From: Acidovorax sp. HDW3
GTDB lineage: Bacteria; Pseudomonadota; Gammaproteobacteria; Burkholderiales; Burkholderiaceae_C
Assembly (NCBI RefSeq): GCF_011303755.1
Contig: NZ_CP049885.1
Span: forward strand, 1,594,001-1,658,000
Length of the DNA: 64,000 nucleotides
Direction: 5' to 3'
Below the pieces are notes generated by a model that was not told where the DNA came from, did not search any database, and was given only the letters and a program-made list of their open reading frames with translations. Numbering within the stretch: position 1 is the stretch's first letter; the number at the start of each line of letters is the position of its first letter. Position numbers and translations under genes: made by a program. Of this stretch, positions 1 through 10,567 are shown in pieces.

Positions 1-933
1 CGTCGGCTCGTCGATCTTGAGCATGGGCAGGGGCTGGGGGTTAGCGACGTCTGTAATCGTCTCGCCAATGCCCACGTTCTCGATGCCGTTGATGAGCACG
101 ATCTCGCTCGGGCCGGCTTCCGTCACCTGCACGCGGTCCAGACCCTGAAACTGGTGGATCTGGTTGATGCGGCCCTTGTAGCTGTTGCCATCGGGGCCGG
201 CCATGACCAGCACGTCCTGGCCCGCGCGCAGCGTGCCCTGGGTGATGCGGCCCACGCCGATTCGGCCCACAAAGGTGGAGTAGTCGAGCGCCGACACCTG
301 CATCTGCACCGGCGCGTTGGCGTCGCCCTTGACCGAGGGCACATGGCTCAAGATGGTGTTGAACAGCGCCGACATGTCCGGGCCCCACTGCTCGCCCGCA
401 GCGCCCTGCTCCAGCGCGCTCCAGCCGTTGATGCCCGAGGCGTAGACCACGGGGAAGTCGAGCTGCTCGTCGGTCGCGCCGAGCTTGTCGAACAGGTCGA
501 ACGCAGCGTTCACCACCTTGTCGGGGTTGGCGCCGGGCTTATCGACCTTGTTCACGACGACGATGGGCTTCAAGCCCAGCGCCAACGCCTTCTTGGTGAC
601 GAAGCGCGTCTGCGGCATGGGGCCTTCCTGCGCGTCGATCAGCAGCACCACGCCGTCCACCATGGACAGGGCGCGTTCGACCTCGCCGCCAAAGTCCGCG
701 TGGCCGGGCGTGTCGAGGATGTTGATGTGCGTATCGTTCCAGCTCACGGCGCAGTTCTTGGCCAGGATGGTGATGCCGCGCTCACGTTCGATGGCGTTGT
801 TGTCCATGACCGTGTCCACGACTTTTTCGTGCGCGGCGAAGGTGCCCGACTGGCGCAGCAGCTGGTCCACCATGGTGGTTTTGCCATGGTCCACGTGGGC
901 GATGATGGCGATGTTGCGGATTTGTTTGCTCAT
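1..933 (-). CDS. typA: Ribosome-associated GTPase TypA/BipA, C-terminus beyond window
   Basis: This is the N-terminal 311 residues of the translational GTPase TypA/BipA, a ribosome-binding EF-G relative used in stress and 50S assembly. The start [20 protein letters not shown] carries the G1 P-loop. ERERGITI is the switch I region, DTPGHADF is G3 and NKVDKP is G4, and the frame then runs into domain 2. The family is about 600 residues, so roughly the C-terminal half lies off the window. The start ATG overlaps the truB stop by four bases (ATGA), so it is probably translationally coupled as the last gene of the rimP-to-typA string. Confidence 0.96.
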   Translation of the reverse strand, partial: MSKQIRNIAIIAHVDHGKTTMVDQLLRQSGTFAAHEKVVDTVMDNNAIERERGITILAKNCAVSWNDTHINILDTPGHADFGGEVERALSMVDGVVLLIDAQEGPMPQTRFVTKKALALGLKPIVVVNKVDKPGANPDKVVNAAFDLFDKLGATDEQLDFPVVYASGINGWSALEQGAAGEQWGPDMSALFNTILSHVPSVKGDANAPVQMQVSALDYSTFVGRIGVGRITQGTLRAGQDVLVMAGPDGNSYKGRINQIHQFQGLDRVQVTEAGPSEIVLINGIENVGIGETITDVANPQPLPMLKIDEPT

Positions 934-1943
934 AGCGGTGTTTTCCAAAATGCCGCGTTGTCCACAGGGGCTTGGGTGCGCGGCGCACTTTCCAGAATTT
1001 GTTGAATTTCCAGTGGCGAGAGCAGCCGGTCGGCAATCAGCTCGCCCTGGGTGACATGGCCCACGCCCAGCAGGGCACGGGGCCGGTCGCCGTACACGGC
1101 GACAGCGCTCGCATCGGCCCAAGCGCCCCGGCGGCGCACGCCCGAGAGAAAGCGCCCGGCATCTTGCTCACCGAGCGTGACCGGCGCGTGTCCTTGCAGC
1201 AAGGCATCGACCGGCTGCAGGCAGGCCAGGCGCTGCGCCTCGTCCATGGCTTCGAGCGCGGCGAGCGTCACGCAGCCATCGAGGCCCAGGCCGCCGGTTT
1301 CGATGCGGCGCAAAAACACCAGGTGCGCACCACAGCCGAGCGCAGCACCCATGTCTTCGCCCAGGGTGCGGATGTAGGTACCTTTGCTGCATTGAACTAT
1401 CATTTTGATAGCTGGTTGCGCTTGCTCTGTATGGGTTAGAGCCAGATTTAATGCATGAATCGTGACGTCGCGCGCCGGGCGTTCGACCTCCACCCCAGCG
1501 CGCGCGTACTCGTACAGCGCCTTGCCGTCTTTCTTCAAGGCGCTGTGCATGGGCGGCACCTGGCGGATGGCGCCGGTGAACTGCGCCTGTACGGCGGCCA
1601 GGCGCTCGGGGGTGAGCTGCGCGGCATCGACGGGGCGCTCTTGCAGCACCTCGCCTTCGGCGTCGCCGGTAGTGGTGGTCACGCCCAGCAGGGCGATGGC
1701 CTCGTAGGTCTTGGGCGCATCGAGCTGCAGGGCGCTGAATTTGGTCGCCGCGCCAAAGCACAGCGGCAGCACGCCGCTGGCCAGCGGGTCGAGCGTGCCG
1801 GTGTGGCCGGCTTTTTCGGCGCGCAGCAGCCACTTGGCCTTTTGCAAGGCGTCGTTGCTCGATAGGCCCAGGGGTTTATCCAGCAGCAGCACTCCGTGCA
1901 CCGGGCGCCGCTGCACCCGGATGCGGGGAGCGCGTGCGGTCAT
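930..1943 (-). CDS. truB: tRNA pseudouridine(55) synthase TruB
   Basis: The 337-residue protein makes pseudouridine 55 in the T-loop of tRNAs. The catalytic motif [12 protein letters not shown] contains the nucleophile Asp52; further conserved blocks are [12 protein letters not shown] and [15 protein letters not shown]. An Ala/Gln-rich stretch just before CSKGTYIRT ([13 protein letters not shown]) is encoded by a copy of the dispersed palindromic repeat and is probably a surface-loop insertion. The gene overlaps rbfA by four bases upstream and typA by four bases downstream. Confidence 0.97.
   Translation of the reverse strand: MTARAPRIRVQRRPVHGVLLLDKPLGLSSNDALQKAKWLLRAEKAGHTGTLDPLASGVLPLCFGAATKFSALQLDAPKTYEAIALLGVTTTTGDAEGEVLQERPVDAAQLTPERLAAVQAQFTGAIRQVPPMHSALKKDGKALYEYARAGVEVERPARDVTIHALNLALTHTEQAQPAIKMIVQCSKGTYIRTLGEDMGAALGCGAHLVFLRRIETGGLGLDGCVTLAALEAMDEAQRLACLQPVDALLQGHAPVTLGEQDAGRFLSGVRRRGAWADASAVAVYGDRPRALLGVGHVTQGELIADRLLSPLEIQQILESAPRTQAPVDNAAFWKTPL
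1385..1447. repeat. Dispersed palindromic repeat, copy inside truB
   Basis: A degenerate copy of the window's short repeat, with arms reading TAGCTGGTTGCGCTT and GGGTTAGAGCC. It is in frame inside truB and read in the sense direction, giving the peptide [13 protein letters not shown]. The gluQ and yejF copies give closely similar peptides. Confidence 0.7.
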
Positions 1944-2317
1944 GCGGCGTCGTCGTCCTTGGAGCGCGAGGCGACGGCACGGGCAATCAGCGCGTTCATG
2001 TCGGAGGCGCGTTCGCTCGTGCGGTCGTAGATGAAGTGCAGCGTCGGCACAGTGTGGATGTGCAGGCGCTTGAACAAGCCGTTGCGCAAGAAGCCCGCCC
2101 CTTGGTTCAGGGCCTCTTGCGTCGCCAGGCCATCGCCGACGAGCACGCTGAAAAACACCTTGGCGTGCGCGTAGTCGGGCGTGACCTCCACGCCCTGCAG
2201 CGTCACCATGCCAATGCGTGGGTCTTTGAGCTCGCGCAGCAGCTCGGCCAGATCGCGCTGGATCTGGTCGGCCACTTTGAAGCTGCGGTTGGGGGCGGCG
2301 GGTTTCTTGGCGGCCAT
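1940..2317 (-). CDS. rbfA: 30S ribosome-binding factor RbfA
   Basis: The 125-residue RbfA is a late 30S maturation factor that binds near helix 1 of 16S rRNA, with a single KH-type fold. Recognisable blocks are [17 protein letters not shown] near the N-terminus and [12 protein letters not shown] near the end. It lies three bases after infB and overlaps truB by four, the classical infB-rbfA-truB order. Confidence 0.95.
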   Translation of the reverse strand: MAAKKPAAPNRSFKVADQIQRDLAELLRELKDPRIGMVTLQGVEVTPDYAHAKVFFSVLVGDGLATQEALNQGAGFLRNGLFKRLHIHTVPTLHFIYDRTSERASDMNALIARAVASRSKDDDAA

Positions 2318-2320
2318 GGC

Positions 2321-5152
2321 TTACAGCGTCCGGGCAATTTCCTTGATCTCAAAGAGTTCGAGCTGGTCGCCTTCCTTGATATCGGTGTAGTTGCGCAGCT
2401 TGATACCGCACTCGAAGCCTTCCTTGACTTCCTTGACGTCGTCCTTGAGGCGGCGCACGGACTCGACTTCGCCGGTGTAGATGACGATGTTGTCGCGCAG
2501 CAGGCGGAACTTGCAGTTGCGCGTGACCTGGCCCGAGGTGATGTAGGAACCGGCAATGGTGCCGATCTTGGTCGCCACGAACACGTTGCGGATTTCGGCC
2601 GTACCCAGAGCCTCTTCGCGCTGCTCGGGCGCCAACATGCCGGACATGGCGGCCTTCAACTCATCCACAGCGTCATAAATGATGTTGTAGTAGTTGAGCT
2701 GCACGTCGTTGGCCTCGGCGTGTTTGCGCGCGTTGGCGTCGGCACGTACGTTGAAGCCAATGATGAGTGCCTTGGAGGCAATCGCCAGGTTCACGTCGCT
2801 CTCGCTGATACCGCCCACGCCGGCGTACACCAGCTGCACGCGCACCTCGTCAGTGGAGAGCTTGAGCAGCGACGCCGCCAGTGCTTCTTGCGAGCCCTGC
2901 ACGTCGGCCTTGATGATGATGGGCAGGTTCTGCACTTCGCCCGCCTGCATTTCGGCAAAGACGTTTTCCATCTTCGCGGCCTGCTGCTTGGCCAGCTTGG
3001 TGTTGCGGAACTTGCCGGCGCGGTAGGTGGCGATTTCGCGGGCACGGCGCTCGTCGGAGAGCACCATGAACTCGTCGCCCGCCTGCGGCACTTCGGACAG
3101 GCCCTGAATTTCGACCGGGATCGAGGGGCCGGCACTCTTGGCCACCTTGCCGTTCTCATCGACCATGGCGCGCACGCGGCCAAAGGTCTGGCCCGCGAGC
3201 ACGATGTCGCCCACCTTGAGCGTACCCGTCTGCACCAGCACCGTGGCCACAGGGCCACGGCCCTTGTCGAGCTGGGCCTCGATCACCAGGCCCTTGGCCA
3301 TGGCATCGACCGGCGCCTTCAACTCCAGCACCTCGGCCTGCAGCAGCACCTGTTCGAGCAGATCATCGATACCCATGCCGGTCTTCGAGGACACGGCAAC
3401 GAACGGCGAATCACCGCCGTACTCTTCCGGCACCACTTGCTCGGCCACCAGCTCTTGCTTGACGCGATCGGGGTTGGCTTCGTGTTTGTCGGCCTTGGTG
3501 ATGGCGACCACGATGGGTACGCCCGCTGCCTTGGCGTGCTTGATGGCTTCCTTGGTCTGGGGCATGACGCCGTCGTCAGCCGCACACACCAGGATGACGA
3601 TGTCGGTGGCCTTGGCACCGCGCGCACGCATGGCCGTGAAGGCTTCGTGGCCCGGGGTGTCGAGGAAGGTGACCATGCCGCGCGGCGTATCGACGTGGTA
3701 GGCACCAATGTGCTGCGTGATGCCGCCGGCTTCGCCCGGCGCCACCTTGGAGCGGCGGATGTAATCCAGCAACGATGTCTTGCCGTGATCGACGTGGCCC
3801 ATGACGGTGACCACGGGTGCGCGCGCCAGCGCCTCGGCCTGCTGGCTCGAAACCTCTTCGGCGGTGAACGCCTCCGGGTCGTCGAGCGCAGCGACGATGG
3901 CCTTGTGCCCCATTTCTTCGACCAAAATCATGGCCGTGTCTTGATCGAGCGGCTGGTTGATGGTGACCATCTGGCCCATCTTCATCAGCGCCTTGATGAC
4001 CTCGGTGGCCTTGATGGCCATCTTGTGCGCCAGCTCGGCCACGGTGATGGTCTCGGGCACGTGCACCTCCAGCACGCGCGCCTCCACCGGCGCCTGCTGG
4101 TGCTGGCGCTGGTCGTCACGGTCATTGCCGCGTCGGCCCTTGGGGCCACCGCGCCAGTTGCTGCGGCCAACGCCACCGCTGGAGTCGCCACGGGTCTTGA
4201 TTTCTTTCTTTTTCGCGCCGTCGTTGGCCCAGCTGGACGACAGCTTGGCCGACTTGACTTCCTTGTTCGCACCCGCGCCAGCACCAGCTGCAGCCGGTGC
4301 ACCCGCGCGCGCGCCTGCAGCGCCCGGCGTGGTCGCCGGCTTGTGCAGCGTGCCCTTCTTGGCGTCAGCGGCTGCGGCCGGCTTGGGTTCTTCGGGCTTT
4401 TTGGCGACCAGCACCTTCTTGGGTGCAGCCATCATGGCGCGGATGGCCTCGGCCTCGGCCAAGGCCTTGCGACGGCGCTCGTCCAAATCTTTGGCGCGGG
4501 CAGCCTCCTCGGCAGCGCGGGCCTTGGATTCGGCCTCGGCCTTGGCGCGGGCTTCTTCCTGTGCGGCAGCGCGTGCAACCGCCTCGGCCACAGCCTGGTC
4601 CTTGGCTTCTTTGCGTTCGGCGCTTTCCTGGGCTTTTTTCTCGGCCTGCTGGGCCAAGTAGGCCTGGGCACGCTCTTCGGCCTCGCGTTCGCGCTGCTCG
4701 CGCGCCTGGCGTTCGCTGCGCTCGACGGCCAGGTCTTCTTCCTGACGGCGAATCAGCTCCGCTTGGCGGCGCGCTTCTTCCTCACGGCGTGCCAGCTCCT
4801 GGTCTTCGGGCGAAGGGGCTGCGGCGGCCTCAGGGGCCTCGCCCGCCTCGACTTCATCGCGCTTGACGAAGGTGCGCTTTTTACGCACTTCCACCTGAAT
4901 GGTGCGCGCCTTGCCGGTGGCGTCGGCCTGCTTGATTTCGGTGGTGGATTTCTTCACCAGCGTAATCTTTTTGCCGGCGGCAGCCGTGCCATGGCTGGCC
5001 TGCAGGTAAGCGAGCAGCTTTTGTTTGTCGGGCTCGCTCAGCGCATCGGCGGACGAGGTTTTCTGCACCCCGGCTGCTTGCAGTTGCTCGAGCAGGGTTT
5101 CAGGCGATTTTTTGAGTTCTGCGGCGAACTCGGCGACAGTATTCATCGACAT
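2321..5152 (-). CDS. infB: Translation initiation factor IF-2
   Basis: The 943-residue IF-2 is the GTPase that brings fMet-tRNA to the 30S subunit and promotes subunit joining. In order it has a small N-terminal IF2 domain (about 1-55), a long charged Ala/Glu/Lys/Arg-rich region likely to be helical (about 90-300), a Gly/Arg-rich linker, a second IF2-N domain, and the G domain with [23 protein letters not shown] and ITKADK. The C-terminal domains end in [20 protein letters not shown] Shine-Dalgarno sequence precedes the start; an ATG two codons later is an alternative. It is 24 bases downstream of nusA. Confidence 0.98.
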   Translation of the reverse strand: MSMNTVAEFAAELKKSPETLLEQLQAAGVQKTSSADALSEPDKQKLLAYLQASHGTAAAGKKITLVKKSTTEIKQADATGKARTIQVEVRKKRTFVKRDEVEAGEAPEAAAAPSPEDQELARREEEARRQAELIRRQEEDLAVERSERQAREQREREAEERAQAYLAQQAEKKAQESAERKEAKDQAVAEAVARAAAQEEARAKAEAESKARAAEEAARAKDLDERRRKALAEAEAIRAMMAAPKKVLVAKKPEEPKPAAAADAKKGTLHKPATTPGAAGARAGAPAAAGAGAGANKEVKSAKLSSSWANDGAKKKEIKTRGDSSGGVGRSNWRGGPKGRRGNDRDDQRQHQQAPVEARVLEVHVPETITVAELAHKMAIKATEVIKALMKMGQMVTINQPLDQDTAMILVEEMGHKAIVAALDDPEAFTAEEVSSQQAEALARAPVVTVMGHVDHGKTSLLDYIRRSKVAPGEAGGITQHIGAYHVDTPRGMVTFLDTPGHEAFTAMRARGAKATDIVILVCAADDGVMPQTKEAIKHAKAAGVPIVVAITKADKHEANPDRVKQELVAEQVVPEEYGGDSPFVAVSSKTGMGIDDLLEQVLLQAEVLELKAPVDAMAKGLVIEAQLDKGRGPVATVLVQTGTLKVGDIVLAGQTFGRVRAMVDENGKVAKSAGPSIPVEIQGLSEVPQAGDEFMVLSDERRAREIATYRAGKFRNTKLAKQQAAKMENVFAEMQAGEVQNLPIIIKADVQGSQEALAASLLKLSTDEVRVQLVYAGVGGISESDVNLAIASKALIIGFNVRADANARKHAEANDVQLNYYNIIYDAVDELKAAMSGMLAPEQREEALGTAEIRNVFVATKIGTIAGSYITSGQVTRNCKFRLLRDNIVIYTGEVESVRRLKDDVKEVKEGFECGIKLRNYTDIKEGDQLELFEIKEIARTL

Positions 5153-5176
5153 ATTTGGTACGTACCTCCCTGACCC

Positions 5177-6661
5177 TTACTCTTGTCCCGTGAACCAGTG
5201 CGCGCGAGCCTTCATGATCAAGGCTTTTGCATCGTCGGCGGACTGGCCGGTCAGTTCGGTCAATTCGTCAATGGCCAGATCGGCCAGATCGTCACGTGTG
5301 TGCACGCCGCCTGCAGACAATTGAGCCAGCAGTTCGGGCGTCAAGCCTTCGAGGTCACGCAGATCCTCAGAGGCACTGCCCACGCTTTCTTCGCGGGCAA
5401 TTTCCATGGTCAACAACGCTGCCTTGGCGCGGGCGCGCAGCTCGTTGACCGTATCTTCGTCAAAGCTCTCGATGTCGAGCATTTCCTGCAGCGGCACGTA
5501 GGCCACTTCTTCGAGGCTGCCAAAGCCTTCTTGGATCAGGATGTCGGCAATTTCCTCGTCCACGTCGAGCTTTTCCATGAACAGCTGGCGCGTAACGCTG
5601 GTTTCCTCGGCCTGCTTTTGCGCGCTTTCTGCCGCATCCATGATGTTGATTTTCCAGCCCGTCAGATCCGACGCCAGGCGCACGTTCTGGCCGCCACGGC
5701 CAATCGCAATCGCCAGGTTTTCTTCATCGACCACCACGTCCATGGCGTGCTTTTCTTCATCGACGACGATGGACTGCACGTTGGCCGGCGCCAGCGCGCC
5801 GATCACGAACTGCGCCGGGTCTTCGCTCCAGAGCACGATATCGACGCGCTCGCCCGCCAGCTCGTTGGTGACGGCGTTGACACGCGTACCACGCACGCCC
5901 ACGCAGGTGCCGATGGGATCGACACGCTTGTCGTGGCTGAGCACGGCGATCTTGGCGCGGCTACCTGCATCACGGGCACAGGTTTTTATCTCCAGCAGGC
6001 CCTGCTCGATCTCGGGCACTTCGTTGCGAAACAGCTCGATCATGAACTCGGGCGCCGAGCGCGAGAGGATGATAGGCGCGCCGCGCAGCGTCAGGTCCAC
6101 ATCCATGATCATGGCGCGCACGCGGTCGCCGCTGCGCAGGTTTTCTTTCGGAATCATCTCGCTGCGGCGCAGGCGGCCTTCCACGCGACCGGACTCGACG
6201 ATGATGTCGCCCTTGTCCATGCGCTTGACGGTGCCGGTAAAAATCTTCTCACCCCGGCTCATGAAGTCGTTGAGCAGCATCTCGCGCTCGGCGTCGCGGA
6301 TTTTCTGCAGGATGACCTGCTTGGCAGCCATGGCGCCGATGCGGCCAATGGGCAGGGATTCGATCATTTCCTCGATGTACTGCCCGACCTCGATGCCCTC
6401 GGCGCGGTCTTGCGCATCCATCAGCAGCTCTTCGGCGTCGGGATTTTGCAGACCGGCATCGTCGGGCACGACCAGCCAGCGACGGAAAGTTTCGTAGTTG
6501 CCGCTATCGCGGTCGATAGCGACGCGAATGTCCACCTCACCCTCGTACAGCTTCTTGGTGGCCTGTGCCAGTGCCAATTCAACTGCGCCGAACACCACAT
6601 CGCGCTCGACGTTTTTCTCGCGCGAGATGGCATCGACCAGCATCAACAGTTCGCGATTCAT
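5177..6661 (-). CDS. nusA: Transcription termination/antitermination factor NusA
   Basis: The 494-residue NusA binds RNA polymerase and modulates pausing, termination and antitermination. It has the N-terminal polymerase-binding domain ([19 protein letters not shown]), an S1 domain around [22 protein letters not shown] domains containing [17 protein letters not shown], and two C-terminal acidic repeats, the full length of the proteobacterial form. GGAGAG lies about nine bases before the ATG. It is the second gene of the rimP operon. Confidence 0.98.
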   Translation of the reverse strand: MNRELLMLVDAISREKNVERDVVFGAVELALAQATKKLYEGEVDIRVAIDRDSGNYETFRRWLVVPDDAGLQNPDAEELLMDAQDRAEGIEVGQYIEEMIESLPIGRIGAMAAKQVILQKIRDAEREMLLNDFMSRGEKIFTGTVKRMDKGDIIVESGRVEGRLRRSEMIPKENLRSGDRVRAMIMDVDLTLRGAPIILSRSAPEFMIELFRNEVPEIEQGLLEIKTCARDAGSRAKIAVLSHDKRVDPIGTCVGVRGTRVNAVTNELAGERVDIVLWSEDPAQFVIGALAPANVQSIVVDEEKHAMDVVVDEENLAIAIGRGGQNVRLASDLTGWKINIMDAAESAQKQAEETSVTRQLFMEKLDVDEEIADILIQEGFGSLEEVAYVPLQEMLDIESFDEDTVNELRARAKAALLTMEIAREESVGSASEDLRDLEGLTPELLAQLSAGGVHTRDDLADLAIDELTELTGQSADDAKALIMKARAHWFTGQE

Positions 6662-6754
6662 GCAACGACTCTCCTGTTTTTCCTATGCATCCGGGCGGCG
6701 GCCCGATTGAGCCCGCCCCCCACTTTTTTCCAACCCTTGACCCGCCGCCGCGCC

Positions 6755-7342
6755 TCAGTCCTGCGCCGGCGCCTTGGCCGCACGTCCCTTGAAGCTCACA
6801 ATGGGGGCCAGGCGTGCTTCGCGCAGCTCATCGAAGGTAAAGCCCAGCGCCTGCAGCGGTGCGGGCACCCGTTTTTTGCTCACACGCTGGCCGGGTTTGA
6901 CCGGTGGCTCATCGCTCCAGACGATTTGCCAGCCACCGCCCTGCACCCGTTCGAGCTGCCCCCGAAATTTTTTCCGGTTCGCATTCACCTGCCCCTGCGC
7001 CGCAGCGCCAATGGGGGCCTTGAGGGTGATGTCGATGACTTCACCTGCGAAACGCTCAAAGTCGGCATCGCTGCGCAGCAGGCGATCAATACCGGGAGAG
7101 GAAACCTCCAGGCGCGCGTACTCGACGTTCTCGACCTCTAGCGCAAACTGCAGCTGGCGCGTGATTTTTTCGCAATCTTCGACCGTTACGAACTGCTCGG
7201 GCAGGGGCTGCGTACCCTCGGGCGCCGGCTGCCAGGGCCAGTCGATGGTGATGCGCAACAAGCCCCCGGCGGAGCGATCGATCTCCACCAGGTCGTAACC
7301 CAAGCCGGTCACGGTTTGTTCGACGATTTGCTGCAATGCCAC
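6755..7342 (-). CDS. rimP: Ribosome maturation factor RimP
   Basis: The 195-residue RimP is a 30S assembly factor with an N-terminal alpha/beta domain (GYDLVEIDRSAGGLLRITID) and the conserved VSSPGIDRLL segment. The likely start is GTG at 7342 with GGAG five bases upstream; the nearest ATG is in another frame. It heads the nusA-infB operon, preceded by a terminator at 7433-7464 that insulates it from the yej operon. The C-terminal tail is longer than in enterobacterial RimP. Confidence 0.95.
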   Translation of the reverse strand: MALQQIVEQTVTGLGYDLVEIDRSAGGLLRITIDWPWQPAPEGTQPLPEQFVTVEDCEKITRQLQFALEVENVEYARLEVSSPGIDRLLRSDADFERFAGEVIDITLKAPIGAAAQGQVNANRKKFRGQLERVQGGGWQIVWSDEPPVKPGQRVSKKRVPAPLQALGFTFDELREARLAPIVSFKGRAAKAPAQD

Positions 7343-7432
7343 GGGGCTCCAATTCCATCAGAGAAATACAAAAAACCCGACAACCACCACGCCTGCGGCG
7401 CGGCAGCTTCGAGCTCCACAATCCGTTGGACC

Positions 7433-7464
7433 AAAAAAAACGGGCGGTGGTAACCCGCCCGTTT
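7433..7464 (-). terminator. Rho-independent terminator after the yej operon
   Basis: A perfect 10-bp stem (AAACGGGCGG at 7438-7447 pairing with CCGCCCGTTT at 7455-7464) has a 7-base loop. On the minus strand it is followed by eight T residues (three of them in the stem). It lies just downstream of the thioredoxin-fold gene and upstream of rimP. Confidence 0.9.
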
Positions 7465-7512
7465 GGTCGTGAAGCGGCGATTGTACCCGGTAACGCATTG
7501 ATCTGCAAAGGC

Positions 7513-7929
7513 TCAGCCCTGCACGGTGCGCAGGCGCAAGAACAGCTCCTGGGCCTGCGCCGAACATGGCGCGAGCCCCGCCCCGCCCTGCTGCAAGCTC
7601 GACAACAGCCGTTCGAGCACCCCGATTTGCGGCAGCAACGGGCCCAGAAAACGCGCCTGGTGGCCATCGGCAATCAGCAGCGTGGGGAAGGTTTCCACAT
7701 CCAGGTCGCCCAGCAGCGCCTCCTCGTCTTCCACATCGAGCCACACCCAGCGCAGCTGCGGTTGGGCGGCGGCCAGGGCATCGAAAGCATGGCGGTACTC
7801 GCCGCACACGCGGCACCAGGCGGCGCACAGGCACCAGACGGCCCAATCAGCGACGGCGGGCGCAGCGGCGGCAGCAGCAGTATCGGTTGCAGCGGGGTGG
7901 TTCATGGCAAGGCAAGCAAAGGCCGTCAT
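7513..7929 (-). CDS. Thioredoxin-fold protein
   Basis: A 138-residue thioredoxin-like protein. The redox motif AAWCRVCGEY supplies Cys39 and Cys42 (a CRVC active site, unlike the CGPC of thioredoxin), and a cis-proline motif ETFPTLLI follows. There is no clear signal peptide, so it is probably cytoplasmic. The start ATG overlaps the yejF stop (ATGA); a second in-frame ATG (MNHPAATD) at 7905 is equally possible. It is the last gene of the yej operon. Its substrate is unknown; two extra Cys residues precede the motif (CLCAAWC). Confidence 0.85.
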   Translation of the reverse strand: MTAFACLAMNHPAATDTAAAAAAPAVADWAVWCLCAAWCRVCGEYRHAFDALAAAQPQLRWVWLDVEDEEALLGDLDVETFPTLLIADGHQARFLGPLLPQIGVLERLLSSLQQGGAGLAPCSAQAQELFLRLRTVQG

Positions 7930-9533
7930 GGTAGCGCCGCCGCTACCAGCTGCCGGGTGTAGGCGTGCTGCGGCGCATCGAGCACTTGGTGCACGCTGCC
8001 GTGTTCGAGCACGGCGCCGTCCTTCATCACCAGCACCTCGTGCGCCATGGCGCGCACCACGGCCACATCGTGCGTGATGAGCAAATAGGCCAGGCCGCGC
8101 TCTTTTTGCAGGCGCTGCAGCAGCGCCAGCACCTGCTGCTGGATGGTGACATCGAGCGCACTCGTGGGTTCGTCGAGCACCAACAGGCGCGGCTGCACGA
8201 TGAGCGCGCGCGCAACGGCCAGGCGCTGGCGCTGGCCGCCGGAAAACTCGTGCGGATAGCGTGCCAGCAGGCCGGGGAACTGCACCTCATCGAGCCCCAC
8301 CTCGGCCAAGGCTTGCAGCACGCGCACGCGCCGCTGCGCGGCATCGAGCGCGGGCTCGTGCACCTGCAGGCCCTCGCCCACGATTTCTTCCACCGTCAGG
8401 CGCGGTGAGAGCGAGGAAAACGGGTCCTGGAACACCACCTGCACCTGGCGGCGCAGGCGCTGGTTGGGCGCGCTGTTGTGGATGGCGGGCAGCTCCCAGC
8501 CTTGGCCCGCCAGCTGCAGTGCCCCCGTGCTCGGCAGCAGCCCGAGCACGGCCTGCGCCAGAGTGGATTTGCCCGAGCCCGATTCGCCCACCACGCCCAG
8601 GGTGCGCCCAGGCAGCAGGCGCAGGCTGGCACCCTGCACGGCCACGAACACGCCTTTTTGGAACCAGCCGCGCACGCCCGGCAGCGCCGTGGGGTAGGTC
8701 ACGCGCAAGTGGTCGGTCTGCAGCACGGGCGGGGTATCGGCGCCCAGCGGCGCTTCAACCACGTCGCGCCGGGGCTGGCTGGCGATCAAACGCTGGGTAT
8801 AGGGGTGCGCTGGCGCGGCAAAAATCTGCGCCACGCTGCCCTGCTCGACCAGATGGCCTTGCTCCATCACGGCGACGCGGTCGGCAAAGCGGCGCACCAG
8901 GTGCAGGTCGTGCGTAATCAAGAGCACGGCCATGCCGTTGCGCCGCTGCAAGTCGGCCAGCAGATCGAGGATTTGCCCGCGCAGGGCCACGTCCAGCGCC
9001 GTCGTGGGCTCATCGGCCAGCAGCAGCGTCGGCTCGCAGGCCAGGGCCATGGCGATCATGGCGCGCTGGCGCTGCCCGCCCGAGAGCTGGTGCGGGTAGC
9101 TGCGCGCGCGGCGTGCGGGCTCGGGGATGCCGGTGTTTGCTAGCAATTCAATAGCTGCTTGCGCGCTCTGGGCGGGCGTTAGCGCCTTTTTTAGCTCCAA
9201 AACCTCGGCAATCTGGCGGCCTATGGTCATGAGGGGGTTGAGCGCCGTCATCGGCTCCTGGAACACCATGGCAATCTCGCTGCCGCGCACGGCGCGCATC
9301 TCGCGCTCAGAAAGTTGTAGCAGGTCGCGCTGGCCCAGCAAGGCTTGGCCGGAGATTTGCGCCCCATCCACCAGTCGCAGCAGGCTGAGCGCGCTGATGC
9401 TCTTGCCCGAGCCCGATTCGCCCACCAGGGCGAGTTTTTCACCCGGGGCGATGTCCAGGTCGATGCCGTGCACCACCTCTTTGGCGCCAAAGCGCACGCG
9501 CAGGCCGCGCACTTGCAGGAGTTTTTCAGCCAT
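7926..9533 (-). CDS. yejF: Peptide ABC transporter, double ATPase YejF
   Basis: This is the ATP-binding subunit of the YejABEF importer, with two fused ATPase domains. The first has Walker A GESGSGKS, signature LSGGQRQR and Walker B LLLADEPTTALD; the second has GESGSGKSTLAQ, FSGGQRQR and LLVLDEPTSALD. In E. coli this system imports peptides and microcin C. The chosen start (MAEKLLQVRG) overlaps yejE by eight bases; an upstream ATG at 9557 would add eight residues. A repeat copy is embedded in the first ATPase (ALTPAQSAQAAIEL). Confidence 0.93.
   Translation of the reverse strand: MAEKLLQVRGLRVRFGAKEVVHGIDLDIAPGEKLALVGESGSGKSISALSLLRLVDGAQISGQALLGQRDLLQLSEREMRAVRGSEIAMVFQEPMTALNPLMTIGRQIAEVLELKKALTPAQSAQAAIELLANTGIPEPARRARSYPHQLSGGQRQRAMIAMALACEPTLLLADEPTTALDVALRGQILDLLADLQRRNGMAVLLITHDLHLVRRFADRVAVMEQGHLVEQGSVAQIFAAPAHPYTQRLIASQPRRDVVEAPLGADTPPVLQTDHLRVTYPTALPGVRGWFQKGVFVAVQGASLRLLPGRTLGVVGESGSGKSTLAQAVLGLLPSTGALQLAGQGWELPAIHNSAPNQRLRRQVQVVFQDPFSSLSPRLTVEEIVGEGLQVHEPALDAAQRRVRVLQALAEVGLDEVQFPGLLARYPHEFSGGQRQRLAVARALIVQPRLLVLDEPTSALDVTIQQQVLALLQRLQKERGLAYLLITHDVAVVRAMAHEVLVMKDGAVLEHGSVHQVLDAPQHAYTRQLVAAALP
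9139..9196. repeat. Dispersed palindromic repeat, copy inside yejF
   Basis: A degenerate copy (arms GCTAGCAATTCAATAGCTGC and GTTAGCGCC) read in sense and in frame by yejF, giving ALTPAQSAQAAIEL. It lies in the helical subdomain between Walker A and the ABC signature. Confidence 0.6.
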
Positions 9534-10557
9534 GGTTTTTTCGAGGGTCGAGCGCATCGCGCAGCGCGTCGCCCATAAAAGTCAGCAGCAGCAGGGTGAG
9601 TACCAGCACAGCGAACGTGGAAAGCGATATCCACCAGGCGTCGATGTTGTTCTTGCCCTGGCTCAGCAATTCGCCCAGCGACGGCGTTCCCGGCGGCACG
9701 CCCAGGCCGAGGAAGTCGAGCGAGGTCAGCGCCAAAATCGCTGCGCTCATGCGAAACGGCAGGAAGGTGACCACCGGCGTCAGGCTGTTGGGCAGGATGT
9801 GGCGCAGCATGATCTGCCGGTTGGGCAGGCCCAGGGCGCGCGCGGCTTTGACGTAGTCGAGCTGGCGGTTGCGCAAAAACTCGGCACGCACGTAGTCCGA
9901 CAGCCCCATCCAGCCAAACAGACTCAGCAGCACCAGCAGCAACCCGACGCTGGGCGCGAGCACGGCGCTGAAGATGATGAGCAGGTACAGCTCGGGCATG
10001 GAGCCCCAGATTTCGATGAAGCGCTGAAAGGCCAGATCCACCTTGCCGCCAAAAAACCCCTGGATGGCGCCCGTAAGCACCCCCAGCAGCACGCCCGTCA
10101 CCGTCAGCGCCAGGCCAAAGAGCACGCTGACGCGAAAGCCGTAGAGCAGCTGCGCCAGCAGGTCGCGCCCCCGGTCGTCGGTGCCCAGCCAGTTGGCAGC
10201 CGAAGGCGGTGCCGGGTTGGGCTGCTGGGCAAAGTAGTTGATGGTGCTCGCGCCGTAGGGGTTGAGGGTGTAGAGCGCCCAGTTGCCGCCGCTGGTGATC
10301 TGCTGGCGGATAAAGGGATCGAGGTAGTCGGTGGGCGTGTCAAAGTCGCCGCCAAAGGTTTTTTCCGGGTAGTCCTGGGCGATGGGAAAGTAGGTCTGGC
10401 CCTGGTAGCGCACCAGCAGGGGGCGGTCGTTGCTGACCAGCTCGGCGCACAAGCTCAGCAGCACCAGGGCGGCAAACAGCAGCAGGCTCCAGTAACCCAG
10501 GCGGTTGCGCTGAAAGCGCTGCCAGGCGCGGCGGGTGGGGGAGAGGTGTCTTTCCAT
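9526..10557 (-). CDS. yejE: Peptide ABC transporter permease YejE
   Basis: An inner-membrane permease of the oligopeptide/microcin C-type importer, about 343 residues. A first transmembrane helix follows a basic N-terminus (GYWSLLLFAALVLLSLCAEL), a long periplasmic loop contains NWLGTDDRGRDLLAQLLYG, and the BPD_transp_1 core has the EAA-type motif AARALGLPNRQIMLRHILPN. The ATG at 10557 was chosen; a GTG at 10575 would overlap hepT. It normally follows yejB directly, but here hepT and mntA intervene. Confidence 0.93.
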   Translation of the reverse strand: MERHLSPTRRAWQRFQRNRLGYWSLLLFAALVLLSLCAELVSNDRPLLVRYQGQTYFPIAQDYPEKTFGGDFDTPTDYLDPFIRQQITSGGNWALYTLNPYGASTINYFAQQPNPAPPSAANWLGTDDRGRDLLAQLLYGFRVSVLFGLALTVTGVLLGVLTGAIQGFFGGKVDLAFQRFIEIWGSMPELYLLIIFSAVLAPSVGLLLVLLSLFGWMGLSDYVRAEFLRNRQLDYVKAARALGLPNRQIMLRHILPNSLTPVVTFLPFRMSAAILALTSLDFLGLGVPPGTPSLGELLSQGKNNIDAWWISLSTFAVLVLTLLLLTFMGDALRDALDPRKNHG

Positions 10558-10567
10558 GGGCCAGCGC

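Noticed and set aside
4430-4850. Repetitive sequence in the middle of infB
   Set aside because: It codes for the normal charged helical region of betaproteobacterial IF-2.
1934-5173. A 1079-residue open frame antisense to infB and similar long antisense frames
   Set aside because: They mirror real genes in high-G+C DNA, have His/Val/Gln-rich composition without domain signatures, and lack ribosome binding sites.
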